A stretch of DNA of 64,000 bases from Tsukamurella sp040611135 (GTDB lineage: Bacteria; Actinomycetota; Actinomycetes; Mycobacteriales; Mycobacteriaceae): positions 1-64,000 of the forward strand of contig NZ_JBEXNL010000015.1 in the NCBI RefSeq assembly GCF_040611135.1, written 5' to 3'. The notes beneath the pieces were generated by a model. It saw nothing but the letters and a program-made list of their open reading frames with translations, was not told the origin of the DNA and did no database searches. The position numbers and the translations under genes were made by a program. Of the stretch, positions 38,072 to 46,915 are shown in pieces; position 1 is the first letter of the stretch, and every line of letters starts with the position of its first letter.

Positions 38072-40860
38072 GATTCTCCTCGGTAGTCGACGACGAGGCC
38101 GAGGGCATCGTCGTACTCGAATTCGTGATCGGCGAGCCGGGCGCGGGCGTCCGGTCCGAGGATCAGCGGCAGCGCTCCTCGTAGCCAGCGGGATTGCTGC
38201 CACGTGTCGATGAAGCCCTGGCGTTCCAGCGCGTCGATCAGCAGGTCTCCTCCGCGGCCGCGACCCAGGTGAGCCGGCAGCCGCACGGTGTCCTGGGCCA
38301 GGCGGCGCGCCAACAGATCTTCGACGACGGTGCCGAGATCGACCTGTTCACCACGGATCTCGGTGTCCCAGCGGGGCGCGATCAAATGACCCGAGGCGTC
38401 GCGTTCGATCAGCACGACCTCGATCGCATCGTCTGCGTCGCGCACCTGAGCCAAGCCCTTGAGCGTGCTGGGATCGGCTGCCAGTGCGCTGGGCCAGCCG
38501 ACCAACGGTTCCTGCTTGGGACGATCGATCGTGAAGTCGCCGGCACGTCCGACCTGCCGCGCCTCGCGAATCGACGCGTTGTCCGCCGCTTCGGCCCACG
38601 AACCCTCCCAATCCGCCGGTGGTGGCAGCTCGTCCTGGTACGCGCTGGTCACCAGGGAAGCGACGTCGTCCGGTGAACGAATCGCACCGAGGGTGGCGCG
38701 GTGTTCGTCGAGGACGGCCAGGGAACGGAGCAGCGCCGCTGACCCGTAGACCGCGGCACACCCGCGATCGATGTCGGGTGCACCGTCGGGACATCGCGCG
38801 AACCCCGTCAGCACCAGGCGAGGTTCGCGCATGGTTGCCGGCCGCTCGTCATCCGCCCTGGCGTGCCGATGCAGCCGACCAGCACGCTGGATGAGGAGGT
38901 CGATCGGGGCGACGTCGCTGAACATGAGGTCGAAATCGAGATCGAGCGACTGCTCGATCACCTGGGTGGCGACGACGATCAGAGCGTCGGATGCCACGCG
39001 AGGTGCACTCGGGGCGGGCCCCAGCAGATCGCGGAGCTCTTCCTCTCGTTGCCGCCGGTCGGGCCCGAGGAAGCGCGAGTGAAGGAGCTTCACGGTCGCG
39101 TCGCTGTTCGCCGACACGAGGCACCGGGTGACGTTCTGCGCGCGGGACACGGTGTTGCAGACGATCGCGATGCGGCCGCCGGCGGCCGCGGCAGCGACTG
39201 CGGCCGCGGCGATCTCGGCCTCGTGACCGGGCAGCTCGTCGATCATGATCTGCGCGGTCCGCCCGGACGGTGCGAGAGGGATCGATCGGCTCCCATCGGG
39301 ATCGCTGGTCGTGAGGATCGGGTACACCGGGCTCCCACTCGCCCGAGTGCGGCGCTTCTTGCCCTGGTTGTAGGCATCGAGTAGCGCGGCCCTGCGTGCA
39401 GGCGGCAGCGTCGCAGAGAGGGCGATGACCGGCACGTTGTAGGCGCCGAGCCACATGAGCGCTCGCTTGAGGTACTCCGTCATATACGAATCCGCAGCAT
39501 GCACTTCGTCGAGGATCACCACCTTCCCCGACAGGCCCAGATGGCGCAGGACCACATGCTTCGCCGCGAGGCCGGCGACGAGAACCTGGTCGATCGTGCA
39601 CACGACCACGCTCGACAGTGTCGCGAGCTTTCCACGTCCTGACAGCCAGTAATTGGCCACCGCGGTGCCCTCGTGGCGTCGGTGCTCGTCGTCATGGATC
39701 CCTGACGGACGGAGGAGATCGTCGTACTCCGGGTTGAACTCCGCGGTGCCGTGCACGAGCGAGACGGTGACGTCGTCGGTCTCGAGAGTGCGCGGTAGCC
39801 ACCGGCGCACCTCCGAGAACACCGCGTCGGAGGTGGCCCGCGTGGGGAGCGCGAATACGACCCCGCCCAGGCCGAATCGTGCGCACAGGATTTCGGCCGC
39901 CGCGAGTGCGGCTTTCGTCTTCCCCTCTCCGGTGGGAGCTTCGACGATCATCAGCTCGGGTTCGGGCAGCTCGCGGGCGAGCTGTGCGAGCGTCGTCTGC
40001 ACAGGCCGTGGCGCTTCGAGTGCGTGTCGGGATCGGAACAGCTCTGTGTCGAGGTCAGGAGGGCGCGGTTGCCACGGCTTCGGCAGCGCGAGCCGTCGCA
40101 TCGCGGCGTCCGCGCGGGCAAGGGAGTCGCGGCGATCGGCGAACGGGAACAGCGACTCCGTTGAGGCGAGCCAGTCGCCCACGATCACGAGAGCGGTCAC
40201 GACGATGGCGGCCGGTTGGCTCAGCCGGACTGATCGGAGCGCCGCGAAATCGTCGGACGTCATCGCGGCGATGTCGGCGGCGTAGGTCAAGAGCTCGTCC
40301 TGCGCCCCACGCCAGCGGTCGTCGCCCATCCGGCGGTCGTCGCCGGTGACGCTGCTGAAACTGGGAAAGCGTCCATGGTGCCCGCCGGGGACCGCGGCGA
40401 GGTAGGCGGCCTCGTTCTTCGTCCACCCGTGGTGAAGTTGCAGCCAGGTGCTGAGTGCGCGATAGCCGGCGAGCGAGTGGGGAAACTCTCGACGCTCCTG
40501 TGGGGAGATCGTGGGGAAGCTGAGCCCGGTGTCCCGGATCTGTTGATCAAGGCCGACGCCGGGCATTGCTGCGAACACCGGGCACGCTTTGCCAACGTCG
40601 TGAGCGGCGGCAAGGAATGCGATGAGGCGCTGGGCGAGGCCGGCTGACCTGACGGCCTCCGCGATCAGCGACTGGGTCGCCGCAGGCAGGAGTGCGTCCC
40701 AGAGTCGACGCGTGATCGCGGCTGCGTCGGCCATGTGCCGCCACAGCGGGAGGTGGTTCCCGTCCTCGTTCCGAGACTTCGCCCACATCGCCATGGCCGG
40801 ACCCGACAGGTCGGGCGTAGGCCCGTTCGTGTCAGTCCCGTGTGATGTGATCTGCGTCAT
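38068..40860 (-). CDS. cas3: Cas3 nuclease-helicase
   Basis: 930 residues from the ATG at 40860. HD nuclease domain: first His in LPLWRHMADA (about 42), HD pair in AAHDVGK (about 87-88). SF2 helicase: Walker A EAPTGEGKTKAA (about 306), DEVH box VVILDEVHAADS (about 450), motif III SATLP (about 480), motif VI QRAGRLHRH. Both activities look intact, so interference should be functional. A TTG at 40896 would add 12 residues but sits at the predicted transcription start. First gene of the operon. Confidence 0.95.
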   Translation of the reverse strand: MTQITSHGTDTNGPTPDLSGPAMAMWAKSRNEDGNHLPLWRHMADAAAITRRLWDALLPAATQSLIAEAVRSAGLAQRLIAFLAAAHDVGKACPVFAAMPGVGLDQQIRDTGLSFPTISPQERREFPHSLAGYRALSTWLQLHHGWTKNEAAYLAAVPGGHHGRFPSFSSVTGDDRRMGDDRWRGAQDELLTYAADIAAMTSDDFAALRSVRLSQPAAIVVTALVIVGDWLASTESLFPFADRRDSLARADAAMRRLALPKPWQPRPPDLDTELFRSRHALEAPRPVQTTLAQLARELPEPELMIVEAPTGEGKTKAALAAAEILCARFGLGGVVFALPTRATSDAVFSEVRRWLPRTLETDDVTVSLVHGTAEFNPEYDDLLRPSGIHDDEHRRHEGTAVANYWLSGRGKLATLSSVVVCTIDQVLVAGLAAKHVVLRHLGLSGKVVILDEVHAADSYMTEYLKRALMWLGAYNVPVIALSATLPPARRAALLDAYNQGKKRRTRASGSPVYPILTTSDPDGSRSIPLAPSGRTAQIMIDELPGHEAEIAAAAVAAAAAGGRIAIVCNTVSRAQNVTRCLVSANSDATVKLLHSRFLGPDRRQREEELRDLLGPAPSAPRVASDALIVVATQVIEQSLDLDFDLMFSDVAPIDLLIQRAGRLHRHARADDERPATMREPRLVLTGFARCPDGAPDIDRGCAAVYGSAALLRSLAVLDEHRATLGAIRSPDDVASLVTSAYQDELPPPADWEGSWAEAADNASIREARQVGRAGDFTIDRPKQEPLVGWPSALAADPSTLKGLAQVRDADDAIEVVLIERDASGHLIAPRWDTEIRGEQVDLGTVVEDLLARRLAQDTVRLPAHLGRGRGGDLLIDALERQGFIDTWQQSRWLRGALPLILGPDARARLADHEFEYDDALGLVVDYRGES

Positions 40861-40901
40861 ATGAATGAAGCTAGGTTGCGCCGAATGAAAAATCAAGCTC
40901 G

Positions 40902-40929
40902 GATATCAACTCTGTACTGTTTAATTCAA
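40902..40929 (-). promoter_or_regulatory. Promoter of the cas operon
   Basis: On the minus strand TTGAAT (40929-40924), 16 bp, then GATATC (40907-40902) forms a sigma-70-type promoter in the most AT-rich stretch of the locus. Transcription would start near 40895, 35 nt before the cas3 ATG. The guide of the adjacent mini-array matches this promoter (see the ncRNA entry). Confidence 0.55.
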
Positions 40930-40934
40930 TATGC

Positions 40935-41013
40935 TCAGCATCCCCGCTTGCGCGGGGAGTGCGCCGAGATCAACTCGGTACTTGGATCATCCCTTGAGAG
41001 GGAGGCTGAGCAT
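40935..41013 (-). ncRNA. Candidate creR-type guide RNA (two degenerate repeats around a 20-nt guide)
   Basis: Minus strand order: repeat-like 41013-40984 (starts ATGCTC, hairpin TCCCT-CTCA-AGGGA, ends GGGATGATCC versus GGGATGGTCC in the array), one base, guide AGTACCGAGTTGATCTCGGC (40982-40963), then repeat-like 40962-40935 (22 of 28 identical to the array repeat, with CCCCGC-GCAA-GCGGGG hairpin). The guide matches the cas3 promoter strand (40918-40899, AGTACAGAGTTGATATCCGA) at 16 of 20; mismatches are at 6, 15, 18 and 20. Positions 6, 12 and 18 are not read by type I-E Cascade. The base triplet before the match is AAC. Architecture equals the creR RNAs that guide Cascade to repress cas promoters. 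I found no clear promoter for it. Confidence 0.65.
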
Positions 41014-41184
41014 GACAATGATGGACGGTTGCGGCTGATATGTCGAGGGGCTCTGGTCGGTGTGGTGAACGGGATGGAGTAGGTGTTGGGCGACGCCGAC
41101 CGTGGTCGGACTTCGGTGATCCGCCTCGCTTGTCCATCCGGCGAGCGAGCCGGTATCTCGTTGTCGAGTCCAAGGAGGCGTGGC

Positions 41185-41280
41185 ATGATTGATCTAGCCC
41201 CTCGCGCTAAGCCTGTGGGAAGTGAGCCCCGGACGCGGCCGGACGACCGTGCATCGGGGCTTCGCGCTTTCTCGGGATGA
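41185..41280 (+). CDS. 31-residue leader ORF before the DUF3800-like gene
   Basis: ATG at 41185 behind an excellent Shine-Dalgarno (AAGGAGG, 41172-41178). It encodes MIDLAPRAKPVGSEPRTRPD and eleven more residues, ending at 41280, 3 bp before the next GTG. The following gene lacks its own ribosome-binding site, so coupling is likely. A hairpin forms within this ORF, as in attenuation leaders. Low-complexity sequence, no family. Confidence 0.4.
   Translation: MIDLAPRAKPVGSEPRTRPDDRASGLRAFSG
41225..41261 (+). promoter_or_regulatory. Attenuator-like hairpin inside the leader ORF
   Basis: AGCCCCG (41225-41231) pairs with CGGGGCT (41255-41261), followed by TCGCGCTTT. The short T-run makes it terminator-like. 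Ribosomes on the leader ORF would disrupt it, so it may couple leader translation to expression of the gene behind. Confidence 0.4.
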
Positions 41281-41283
41281 GTC

Positions 41284-41799
41284 GTGAATCGGACCCTGTA
41301 CCTCGATGAGGCAAAGCGACGGCGATACGTGGTTGTTGTGGTCATCGTTGAGGATGGAGACCGGGCGACAGTTGAGCGCGCCGTGCGAGTCCATGTGCTC
41401 CCGGGGCAGCGCCGCATTCACATGAAGAGCGAGAGCGATCGACGCCGGAAGGTGCTCGCTGACGCTACGGCGCGGATGCCTGTCGTTGCGCACGTCTACG
41501 TGGGGCGTGAGGGCGAGTCGGACAAGGCCTCGCGTGATCGAATTCTTCGCCGGGTGTATGCGGACGCGGATGGGCGAATCGTTCTGGAGCTGGACGAATC
41601 GATGCTGCGGTGGGACGGAATCACTCTGAACTCGGCGAAGTCCGCACGTCCGAAGGGGTCAGCTCCGATGTGGGCTCACCGGCGCGCTCACGAAGACCTA
41701 CTCCTCTGTGTGCCGGATGTTATTGCATGGTGCTGGACCAGAGGTGGTGACTGGCGCCGAAGAATCGACCACCTCGTTGCCGAGGTGGTCGAGGTCTGA
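41284..41799 (+). CDS. DUF3800-like protein of unknown function
   Basis: 171 residues. The opening TLYLDEAKRRRYVVVVVIVE resembles the YLDES strand of DUF3800 and related RNase-H-fold proteins. An RRIHMKSESDRRRKVLAD helix and the C-terminal LLCVPDVIAWCWTRGGDWRRR match small actinobacterial members. Acidic residues that could bind metal (the D in LYLDEA, ELDES, PDV) are present. Such genes often accompany mobile or defence loci, and this one lies just outside the cas operon, divergent from it. Nuclease function is a guess. Confidence 0.55.
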   Translation: MNRTLYLDEAKRRRYVVVVVIVEDGDRATVERAVRVHVLPGQRRIHMKSESDRRRKVLADATARMPVVAHVYVGREGESDKASRDRILRRVYADADGRIVLELDESMLRWDGITLNSAKSARPKGSAPMWAHRRAHEDLLLCVPDVIAWCWTRGGDWRRRIDHLVAEVVEV

Positions 41800-41810
41800 C
41801 TGGAAGCAGT

Positions 41811-42926
41811 TCAGAACCGGATCACCTGGCGGACGGCGGCACCGTCGGCCAGGGAGTCCATGCCCTCGTTGATCTGGTCCAGGATGATGACGCCGCTGAT
41901 CAGCTTCTCCACCGGCAACTTGCCGGCGCGCCACAGCTCGACGTAGCGCGGGATGTCGCGCTGCGGCACGGCGGATCCCAGGTAGCTGCCGATGATCGTG
42001 CGGGCCTCGGCCGTCAGCACGAGCGGGCTGATCTCGGACCGCGCAGCGGGATTGGGCAGTCCGACGGTGACCGTCCGGCCGCCGACGGCGGTCGCCGCCA
42101 CCGCGGATTCGAAGGCGCGAGGATGCCCGGCGGCCTCGATGACGACCGGTGCCCGTACGCCCGCCTCCGCCAATTCCGCTGGGGTGTAGGCGAGATCGGC
42201 ACCGAGGGCGCGCACCGCGTCCAGCTTGGCGGGCTGTGCGTCGACGCCGATCACGCGGCCGACGGCACCGTCGGACTTCAGGGACAGGGCGGTGAGGACG
42301 GCGGCCATGCCGACCCCGCCCAGGCCGATGACGATGACATCGTCGCCACCGGAAGGCATTCCGGCGTTGAGCACGGCGCCGCCGCCGGTGAGCACGGCGC
42401 AGCCGAGGACGGCGGCGATCTCCGGCGGGACGTCGGCGTCCACGCGGGTCACGGAGCGCGCGTCGACCACCGCGTGCGTGGCGAAGCCGGACACCCCGAG
42501 GTGATGATGCACGTCCTGCCCGGAACGGGAGAGGCGTCGGCCGCCGCCCAACAGCTCGCCGGCGTTGTTCGCGACGCTGCCCGGCGTGCACGGGAGTTGG
42601 CCGTCGGTACGGCAATTGGCGCACTCGCCGCAGCGGGGGAGGAAGGCCATCACGACGCGGTCGCCGACCGCGACACTCTCGGTGCCCTCGCCCAACGCCT
42701 CCACGATGCCGGCGGCCTCGTGGCCCAGCAGCATCGGCACGGGGCGGACGCGGTTACCGTCGACCACCGACAGATCGGAGTGGCACAGGCCTGCGGCTTC
42801 GATGCGCACCAGCAGCTCACCCGGGCCGGGCGGCGCGAGCTCCAGCTCGCCGACCGAGATCGGCGACGACTGCGCGTACGGACGCGCGCGCCCGATCTCC
42901 TCCAGCACGGCTCCGCGGATGCGCAT
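41811..42926 (-). CDS. Zinc-dependent alcohol dehydrogenase (MDR family)
   Basis: 371 residues. Catalytic zinc ligands: Cys in AAGLCHSD and His/Glu in LLGHEAAG. The structural zinc loop has four Cys, RCGECANCRTDGQLPC. Rossmann motif GLGGVGMAAV (about 200). It resembles class III/FadB-like medium-chain dehydrogenases that oxidise alcohols with NAD; exact substrate unknown. ATG at 42926 shares one base with the stop of the reductase before it (TGATG), so they form an operon. Confidence 0.88.
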   Translation of the reverse strand: MRIRGAVLEEIGRARPYAQSSPISVGELELAPPGPGELLVRIEAAGLCHSDLSVVDGNRVRPVPMLLGHEAAGIVEALGEGTESVAVGDRVVMAFLPRCGECANCRTDGQLPCTPGSVANNAGELLGGGRRLSRSGQDVHHHLGVSGFATHAVVDARSVTRVDADVPPEIAAVLGCAVLTGGGAVLNAGMPSGGDDVIVIGLGGVGMAAVLTALSLKSDGAVGRVIGVDAQPAKLDAVRALGADLAYTPAELAEAGVRAPVVIEAAGHPRAFESAVAATAVGGRTVTVGLPNPAARSEISPLVLTAEARTIIGSYLGSAVPQRDIPRYVELWRAGKLPVEKLISGVIILDQINEGMDSLADGAAVRQVIRF

Positions 42927-43948
42927 CAGTACTCGACCTCCAACTCGGGCGACGTGGGCTTCGCCTGGCACCCCAGAATGTAACCGTCCTCGGCGTCGTC
43001 GGGGTCCAGACCGTCGGTCACCGCCATCTCGACGGTGCCCTTCGTCAGCTTGCACAGGCAGGTCGCGCACTCGCCCGACTGGCAGGAGTACGGCACGTCG
43101 TGGCCGTTATTGATGAGCACGTCCACCAGCGACTCGCCCTCCGGCCACGGCACGGTGAAGGTCGCGCCCAGGTTGTGGACGGTGACCTGCGGCGAGTCGA
43201 CGGTGACCGCCACCTCGTGGGGCACGATGTCGGCGAAGGCGTCGCCCGTGAGCGAGGCGTAGATCTCCTGGTGCACCTGCTCCCGCGGGGTCCCGATCAC
43301 CCGCGCGGCCTCCTTGCAGGCGGCCATGAACTCGTCGCGGCCGCACAGGTAGGTGATGCGCGAGTGATAGGGCGTGAGCAGCGCGGACAGCATGTCGGCG
43401 TCGGGGATGCCGCGCTCGGACTCCATCCACCAGATCACGGTGAGCCGCTCGTGCTCGGCCTCCAGCGCGGCGATCCGCTCGCGGAAGATCGTCGCCGCGG
43501 GGGCGGCGTTGGCGTACAGCAGCGTGACCGGCTGCGTCCCGGCCGTCAGCGCGGCGGACAGGATGGACATGATCGGCGTGATGCCGCTGCCCGCCGCGAG
43601 CAGCAGCAGGGGTACGTCGAGGCTCTCGGGGACGAACACGCCCGCCGGCGGCAGGACCTCCAGCTCGGAGCCCGCGGTCAGGTTGTCGCACAGCCAGTTC
43701 GACGCGTACCCGTCGACGGTGCGCTTGACCGTCACGCCGGGCCTGCCGGCGTCGAACGGGGAGGTGTACAGGGAGTAGGACCGCGCCACGGACCCCGTCA
43801 GCTCCGACGGGACGCGGACGGTCACGAACTGCCCCGGCCGGTAGTCCCACTCGACGTCGAAGACGAAGGACTTCGCGAGCTCCGTCTCGTCGATCACCTC
43901 GGCGACGGTGACGATCTGGCTGCGGCTCGAATGGGGGGTCAGGCTCAT
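42926..43948 (-). CDS. Ferredoxin-NADP reductase with C-terminal 2Fe-2S domain, KshB/HmpB-like
   Basis: 340 residues: FAD domain with ARSYSLYTSP, NAD(P) domain with LLLLAAGSGITPIMSIL and CGRDEFM, and a plant-type ferredoxin domain with Cys ligands in CQSGECATC plus a later CQ. This is the reductase arrangement of Rieske oxygenase systems such as 3-ketosteroid 9-alpha-hydroxylase. The oxygenase is not in the window, so its partner is unknown. First gene of a two-gene operon with the dehydrogenase. Confidence 0.88.
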   Translation of the reverse strand: MSLTPHSSRSQIVTVAEVIDETELAKSFVFDVEWDYRPGQFVTVRVPSELTGSVARSYSLYTSPFDAGRPGVTVKRTVDGYASNWLCDNLTAGSELEVLPPAGVFVPESLDVPLLLLAAGSGITPIMSILSAALTAGTQPVTLLYANAAPAATIFRERIAALEAEHERLTVIWWMESERGIPDADMLSALLTPYHSRITYLCGRDEFMAACKEAARVIGTPREQVHQEIYASLTGDAFADIVPHEVAVTVDSPQVTVHNLGATFTVPWPEGESLVDVLINNGHDVPYSCQSGECATCLCKLTKGTVEMAVTDGLDPDDAEDGYILGCQAKPTSPELEVEY

Positions 43949-44000
43949 GCGTCCAGGTTATCGGCCGGACGTGTGGCGGATTCTGCCCGCCCAGCGGGCA

Positions 44001-45353
44001 CTATCCACCACTCCGCGCGAGCCAGGCGGCGTGCTCGCGACCGAGCTCGGTGGACGGCGGGTCGCCGTAGATCCACTCGCGGCAGATGCCGTGCCAGTCG
44101 GCGGTGGCCTCCAGCCCGCCGATCATGCCGAAGGTGAGCAGCTCCGCCCGGCGGGAGAAGGTGTGGGCGGCGGGCAGGCGGAGCGGGGGATCGCACTCGG
44201 GCGGCGAGGTCGCCACCGCGACGGCCCGCTTGACCTCGGCGGGTGTGATCGTCGCCGGGCCCGGCCGCAGGTGCCACGGTGCCGACAGCCGGAAGTAGCG
44301 CAGCAACGTGTCGGCGCCCGGCCCGTCACCGCGGAGGGCGCCGGCGGCGCGCAGCAGCCCGACGAGGTCGTCGCCGCGGTCGGCGACGGCGGCGCGGAAG
44401 CACGCCCGTTCGAACGCCGCCGACTCCGGGCCGAGTGTCTTGTAGAGCCCGTAGTCGAGGAACGCGAGCCGTCCGTCGTCGCAGGCCAGGACGTTGCCCG
44501 CGTGCGGATCACCGCAGAACTCGCCGTCGCCGAAGACGCCGCCCACGTAGAACCGGTGCAGGATCTCCCCGGCGCGGTCGCGCACCCCGGGCGGCGCCGA
44601 CCCCAGCGTGCCGAACCGCGCACCGTCGACGAACTCGGTGACCAGCACGCGCGGCCCGGACAGCTCCGGCAGCGGCGCGGGCACCCGGACGAACGGGTGG
44701 CCGGCGTACCGTCGGGCCACCCCGGACTGCGCGCGGCACTCGCCCGGGTAGTCGAGCTCCGCGAGGATCGTCTCGCTGATCTCGGCGAGCACGGCCTCGG
44801 TCCGGACGGCGGAGGCGCGGCGGCCCCGCCACACGGTGAGCAGCAGGGCGAGGTTCTTGAGGTCGGCGCGGATCGCGGCGTCGACGCCCGGGTACTGGAC
44901 CTTGATCGCCACGGCGCGACCGTCGGCGGTGACGCCGCGGTGCACCTGGCCGATGGAGGCGGCCGCGATCGGTTCGGGATCGATATCGGCGAAGGCGCCG
45001 CGCGGACAATCCGCCTCGATCACGGGCAGCACCTCGGAGAACGCAGCGCCGGGCGCACGATCGGTGAGCGCCGTCAGCTTCTCCTGGAAGGCCGGCAGGG
45101 CGTGCTCGGGCACCAGTCCCAGGTCGACGGTGGCCAGCGCCTGTCCGACCTTCATCGCCGCGCCGCGCATGGACCCCAGCACGGCGACCAGGCGGTCGGC
45201 CGCGCGGAGTGCCGCCTGCTCCTCGGCCTCCGCCCGCTCCTCGGGCGTGCGCGCGCGGGCCCGGGCGACGGTGCGGTCGACCGCCTGCCGGGCCACAGCG
45301 CCGCCCAGCTTCGCGCCGCGCCGCAGGCGGGTGGACGGATCGTCCTGGGTCAT
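44001..45353 (-). CDS. AarF/ABC1/UbiB atypical kinase family protein
   Basis: 450 residues. The family KxGQ motif is MKVGQALAT (about 66). The Ala-rich nucleotide loop is IAAASIGQVHRG, the VAIK lysine lies in VAIKVQYPG, and the active site has FCGDPHAGN and LDYG. These atypical kinases act on quinone or isoprenoid lipid metabolism, or as ATPases that make lipids accessible. Divergent from a monooxygenase; a perfect 16-bp palindrome lies 18 bp before its start. Confidence 0.85.
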   Translation of the reverse strand: MTQDDPSTRLRRGAKLGGAVARQAVDRTVARARARTPEERAEAEEQAALRAADRLVAVLGSMRGAAMKVGQALATVDLGLVPEHALPAFQEKLTALTDRAPGAAFSEVLPVIEADCPRGAFADIDPEPIAAASIGQVHRGVTADGRAVAIKVQYPGVDAAIRADLKNLALLLTVWRGRRASAVRTEAVLAEISETILAELDYPGECRAQSGVARRYAGHPFVRVPAPLPELSGPRVLVTEFVDGARFGTLGSAPPGVRDRAGEILHRFYVGGVFGDGEFCGDPHAGNVLACDDGRLAFLDYGLYKTLGPESAAFERACFRAAVADRGDDLVGLLRAAGALRGDGPGADTLLRYFRLSAPWHLRPGPATITPAEVKRAVAVATSPPECDPPLRLPAAHTFSRRAELLTFGMIGGLEATADWHGICREWIYGDPPSTELGREHAAWLARSGG

Positions 45354-45370
45354 GGCATCAGGGTATCCGT

Positions 45371-45386
45371 CCTACACCGGTGTAGG
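45371..45386. promoter_or_regulatory. Perfect 16-bp palindromic operator
   Basis: CCTACACCGGTGTAGG is a perfect palindrome in the 74-bp gap between divergent kinase-like and monooxygenase genes. Length and symmetry fit a TetR-family operator that could control both directions. Confidence 0.6.
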
Positions 45387-45427
45387 TTTGCGATGGAACT
45401 GACGTTTCGTTCATCGAAGGGGCGGGC

Positions 45428-46915
45428 ATGGCACACGACGTGATCATCGTCGGGGCGGGATTCGGCGGCATGGGGGCCGCGATCGAGCTGCGCGAACGCG
45501 GCATCGACGACCTGGTGATCCTCGAGCGCGAGGACGACCTGGGCGGGACGTGGCACGTCAACCACTACCCGGGGCTCGCGGTGGACATCGCCTCGGTGAC
45601 CTACTCGTACTCCTTCGAGCCGAACCCGGGCTGGTCGAGGCTCTACGCGCCGGGATCCGAGCTCAAGGCGTACGCGAGCCGGGTGGCCGGCAAGTACGGC
45701 CTGCGCCCGCTCATGCGCTTCGGCGTCGACGTGCGGGGCGCCCGATGGGACGCCCGCGCCGACGAGTGGGAGGTCACCGTCGTGCGCGACGGCGGCCTCG
45801 AACAGAAGCTCCGCACCCGCTACCTGATCACCGCCACCGGCTTCCTCAGCCAGCCCAAGCTGCCCGACATCGAGGGCATCGAGGACTTCGCCGGCACCGT
45901 CGTCCACAGCGCGCAGTGGGACGACGACGTGCCGCTCGCCGGTCGGCGGATCGGCGTGATCGGGACCGGTGCGACCGGCGTGCAGCTGGTCCCGGAGCTG
46001 GCGAAGGTCGCGGGGCATCTCACGGTGTTCCAGCGCACGCCGATCTGGGTGGTGCCGAAGGTCGACTTCCCGGTGCCAGGCCCCGTCAAGGCACTGTTCC
46101 GGAGGCTGCCGGTCACGCAACGCGCTGCGCGCCTGGCGAACTCGACGGCGCTCGAGGTGCTCAACACCGTGGGCGTCCTCAACTACAAGTACGGCCACCG
46201 GTTCAACGACGTGGCGGCACTGCTGGCCAAGGCGCACATGTTCGCCCAGGTCCGCGACCCGAGGACGAGGGCGGCGCTCACCCCGTCGTACTCCTTCGGC
46301 TGCAAGCGGCCCACCTTCTCCAACACCTACTTCCCGGCCTTCTCCCGGCCGAACGTCACGCTCGAGGCCGCGTCGATCGCGCGAGTGCTGCCGCACGGCA
46401 TCGAGATGGCCGACGGCACCGTGCACGAGCTGGACGTGCTCGTGCTCGCCACGGGGTTCTCGCTGTGGGAGAAGAACTTCCCGGCGATCGAGGTCACCGG
46501 CCGGGACGGCCGCGACCTGGGCGAGTTCTGGCGCGAGGGACGGTTCCAGGCCTACGAGGGCATGGCCGTGCCGAAGTTCCCCAACTTCTTCAGCCTGCAC
46601 AGCCCGTACAGCTACACCGGGCTGTCGTACTTCTGGACCATCGAGGCGCAGATGGTGCACCTGCGGCGCGTCTTCGACGAGATCGACCGGCGTTCGGCGC
46701 GCACCGTCGAGGTCACGGAGCAGGCCAATGCGCGGTTCCTGGAGACCATGAGCCATCGGCTCGAAAGGTCCGTCTTCCAGCGGGGCTCGTGTGCGGGGAG
46801 CCGCAGCTACTACTTCGACCCGCACGGCGAGGCCACGCTCCTGCGTCCCAGCTCCGTGCTCGGCGCCCGCCGCGACGCCCGCACGTTCCCGATCGACGAC
46901 TACGCGTTCAGCTGA
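45428..46915 (+). CDS. Flavin monooxygenase, Baeyer-Villiger type
   Basis: 495 residues. FAD motif GAGFGGMG near the N-terminus, NADPH motif GTGATGVQ (about 180), and between them the Baeyer-Villiger fingerprint FxGxxxHxxxW as FAGTVVHSAQWDDD. It would insert oxygen next to a ketone using NADPH and oxygen. Close to EthA/cyclohexanone-type enzymes of mycolic-acid bacteria. GTG/ATG choice is simple: ATG at 45428. Regulated probably via the palindrome upstream. Its last 16 bp overlap the convergent hydrolase. Confidence 0.88.
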   Translation: MAHDVIIVGAGFGGMGAAIELRERGIDDLVILEREDDLGGTWHVNHYPGLAVDIASVTYSYSFEPNPGWSRLYAPGSELKAYASRVAGKYGLRPLMRFGVDVRGARWDARADEWEVTVVRDGGLEQKLRTRYLITATGFLSQPKLPDIEGIEDFAGTVVHSAQWDDDVPLAGRRIGVIGTGATGVQLVPELAKVAGHLTVFQRTPIWVVPKVDFPVPGPVKALFRRLPVTQRAARLANSTALEVLNTVGVLNYKYGHRFNDVAALLAKAHMFAQVRDPRTRAALTPSYSFGCKRPTFSNTYFPAFSRPNVTLEAASIARVLPHGIEMADGTVHELDVLVLATGFSLWEKNFPAIEVTGRDGRDLGEFWREGRFQAYEGMAVPKFPNFFSLHSPYSYTGLSYFWTIEAQMVHLRRVFDEIDRRSARTVEVTEQANARFLETMSHRLERSVFQRGSCAGSRSYYFDPHGEATLLRPSSVLGARRDARTFPIDDYAFS

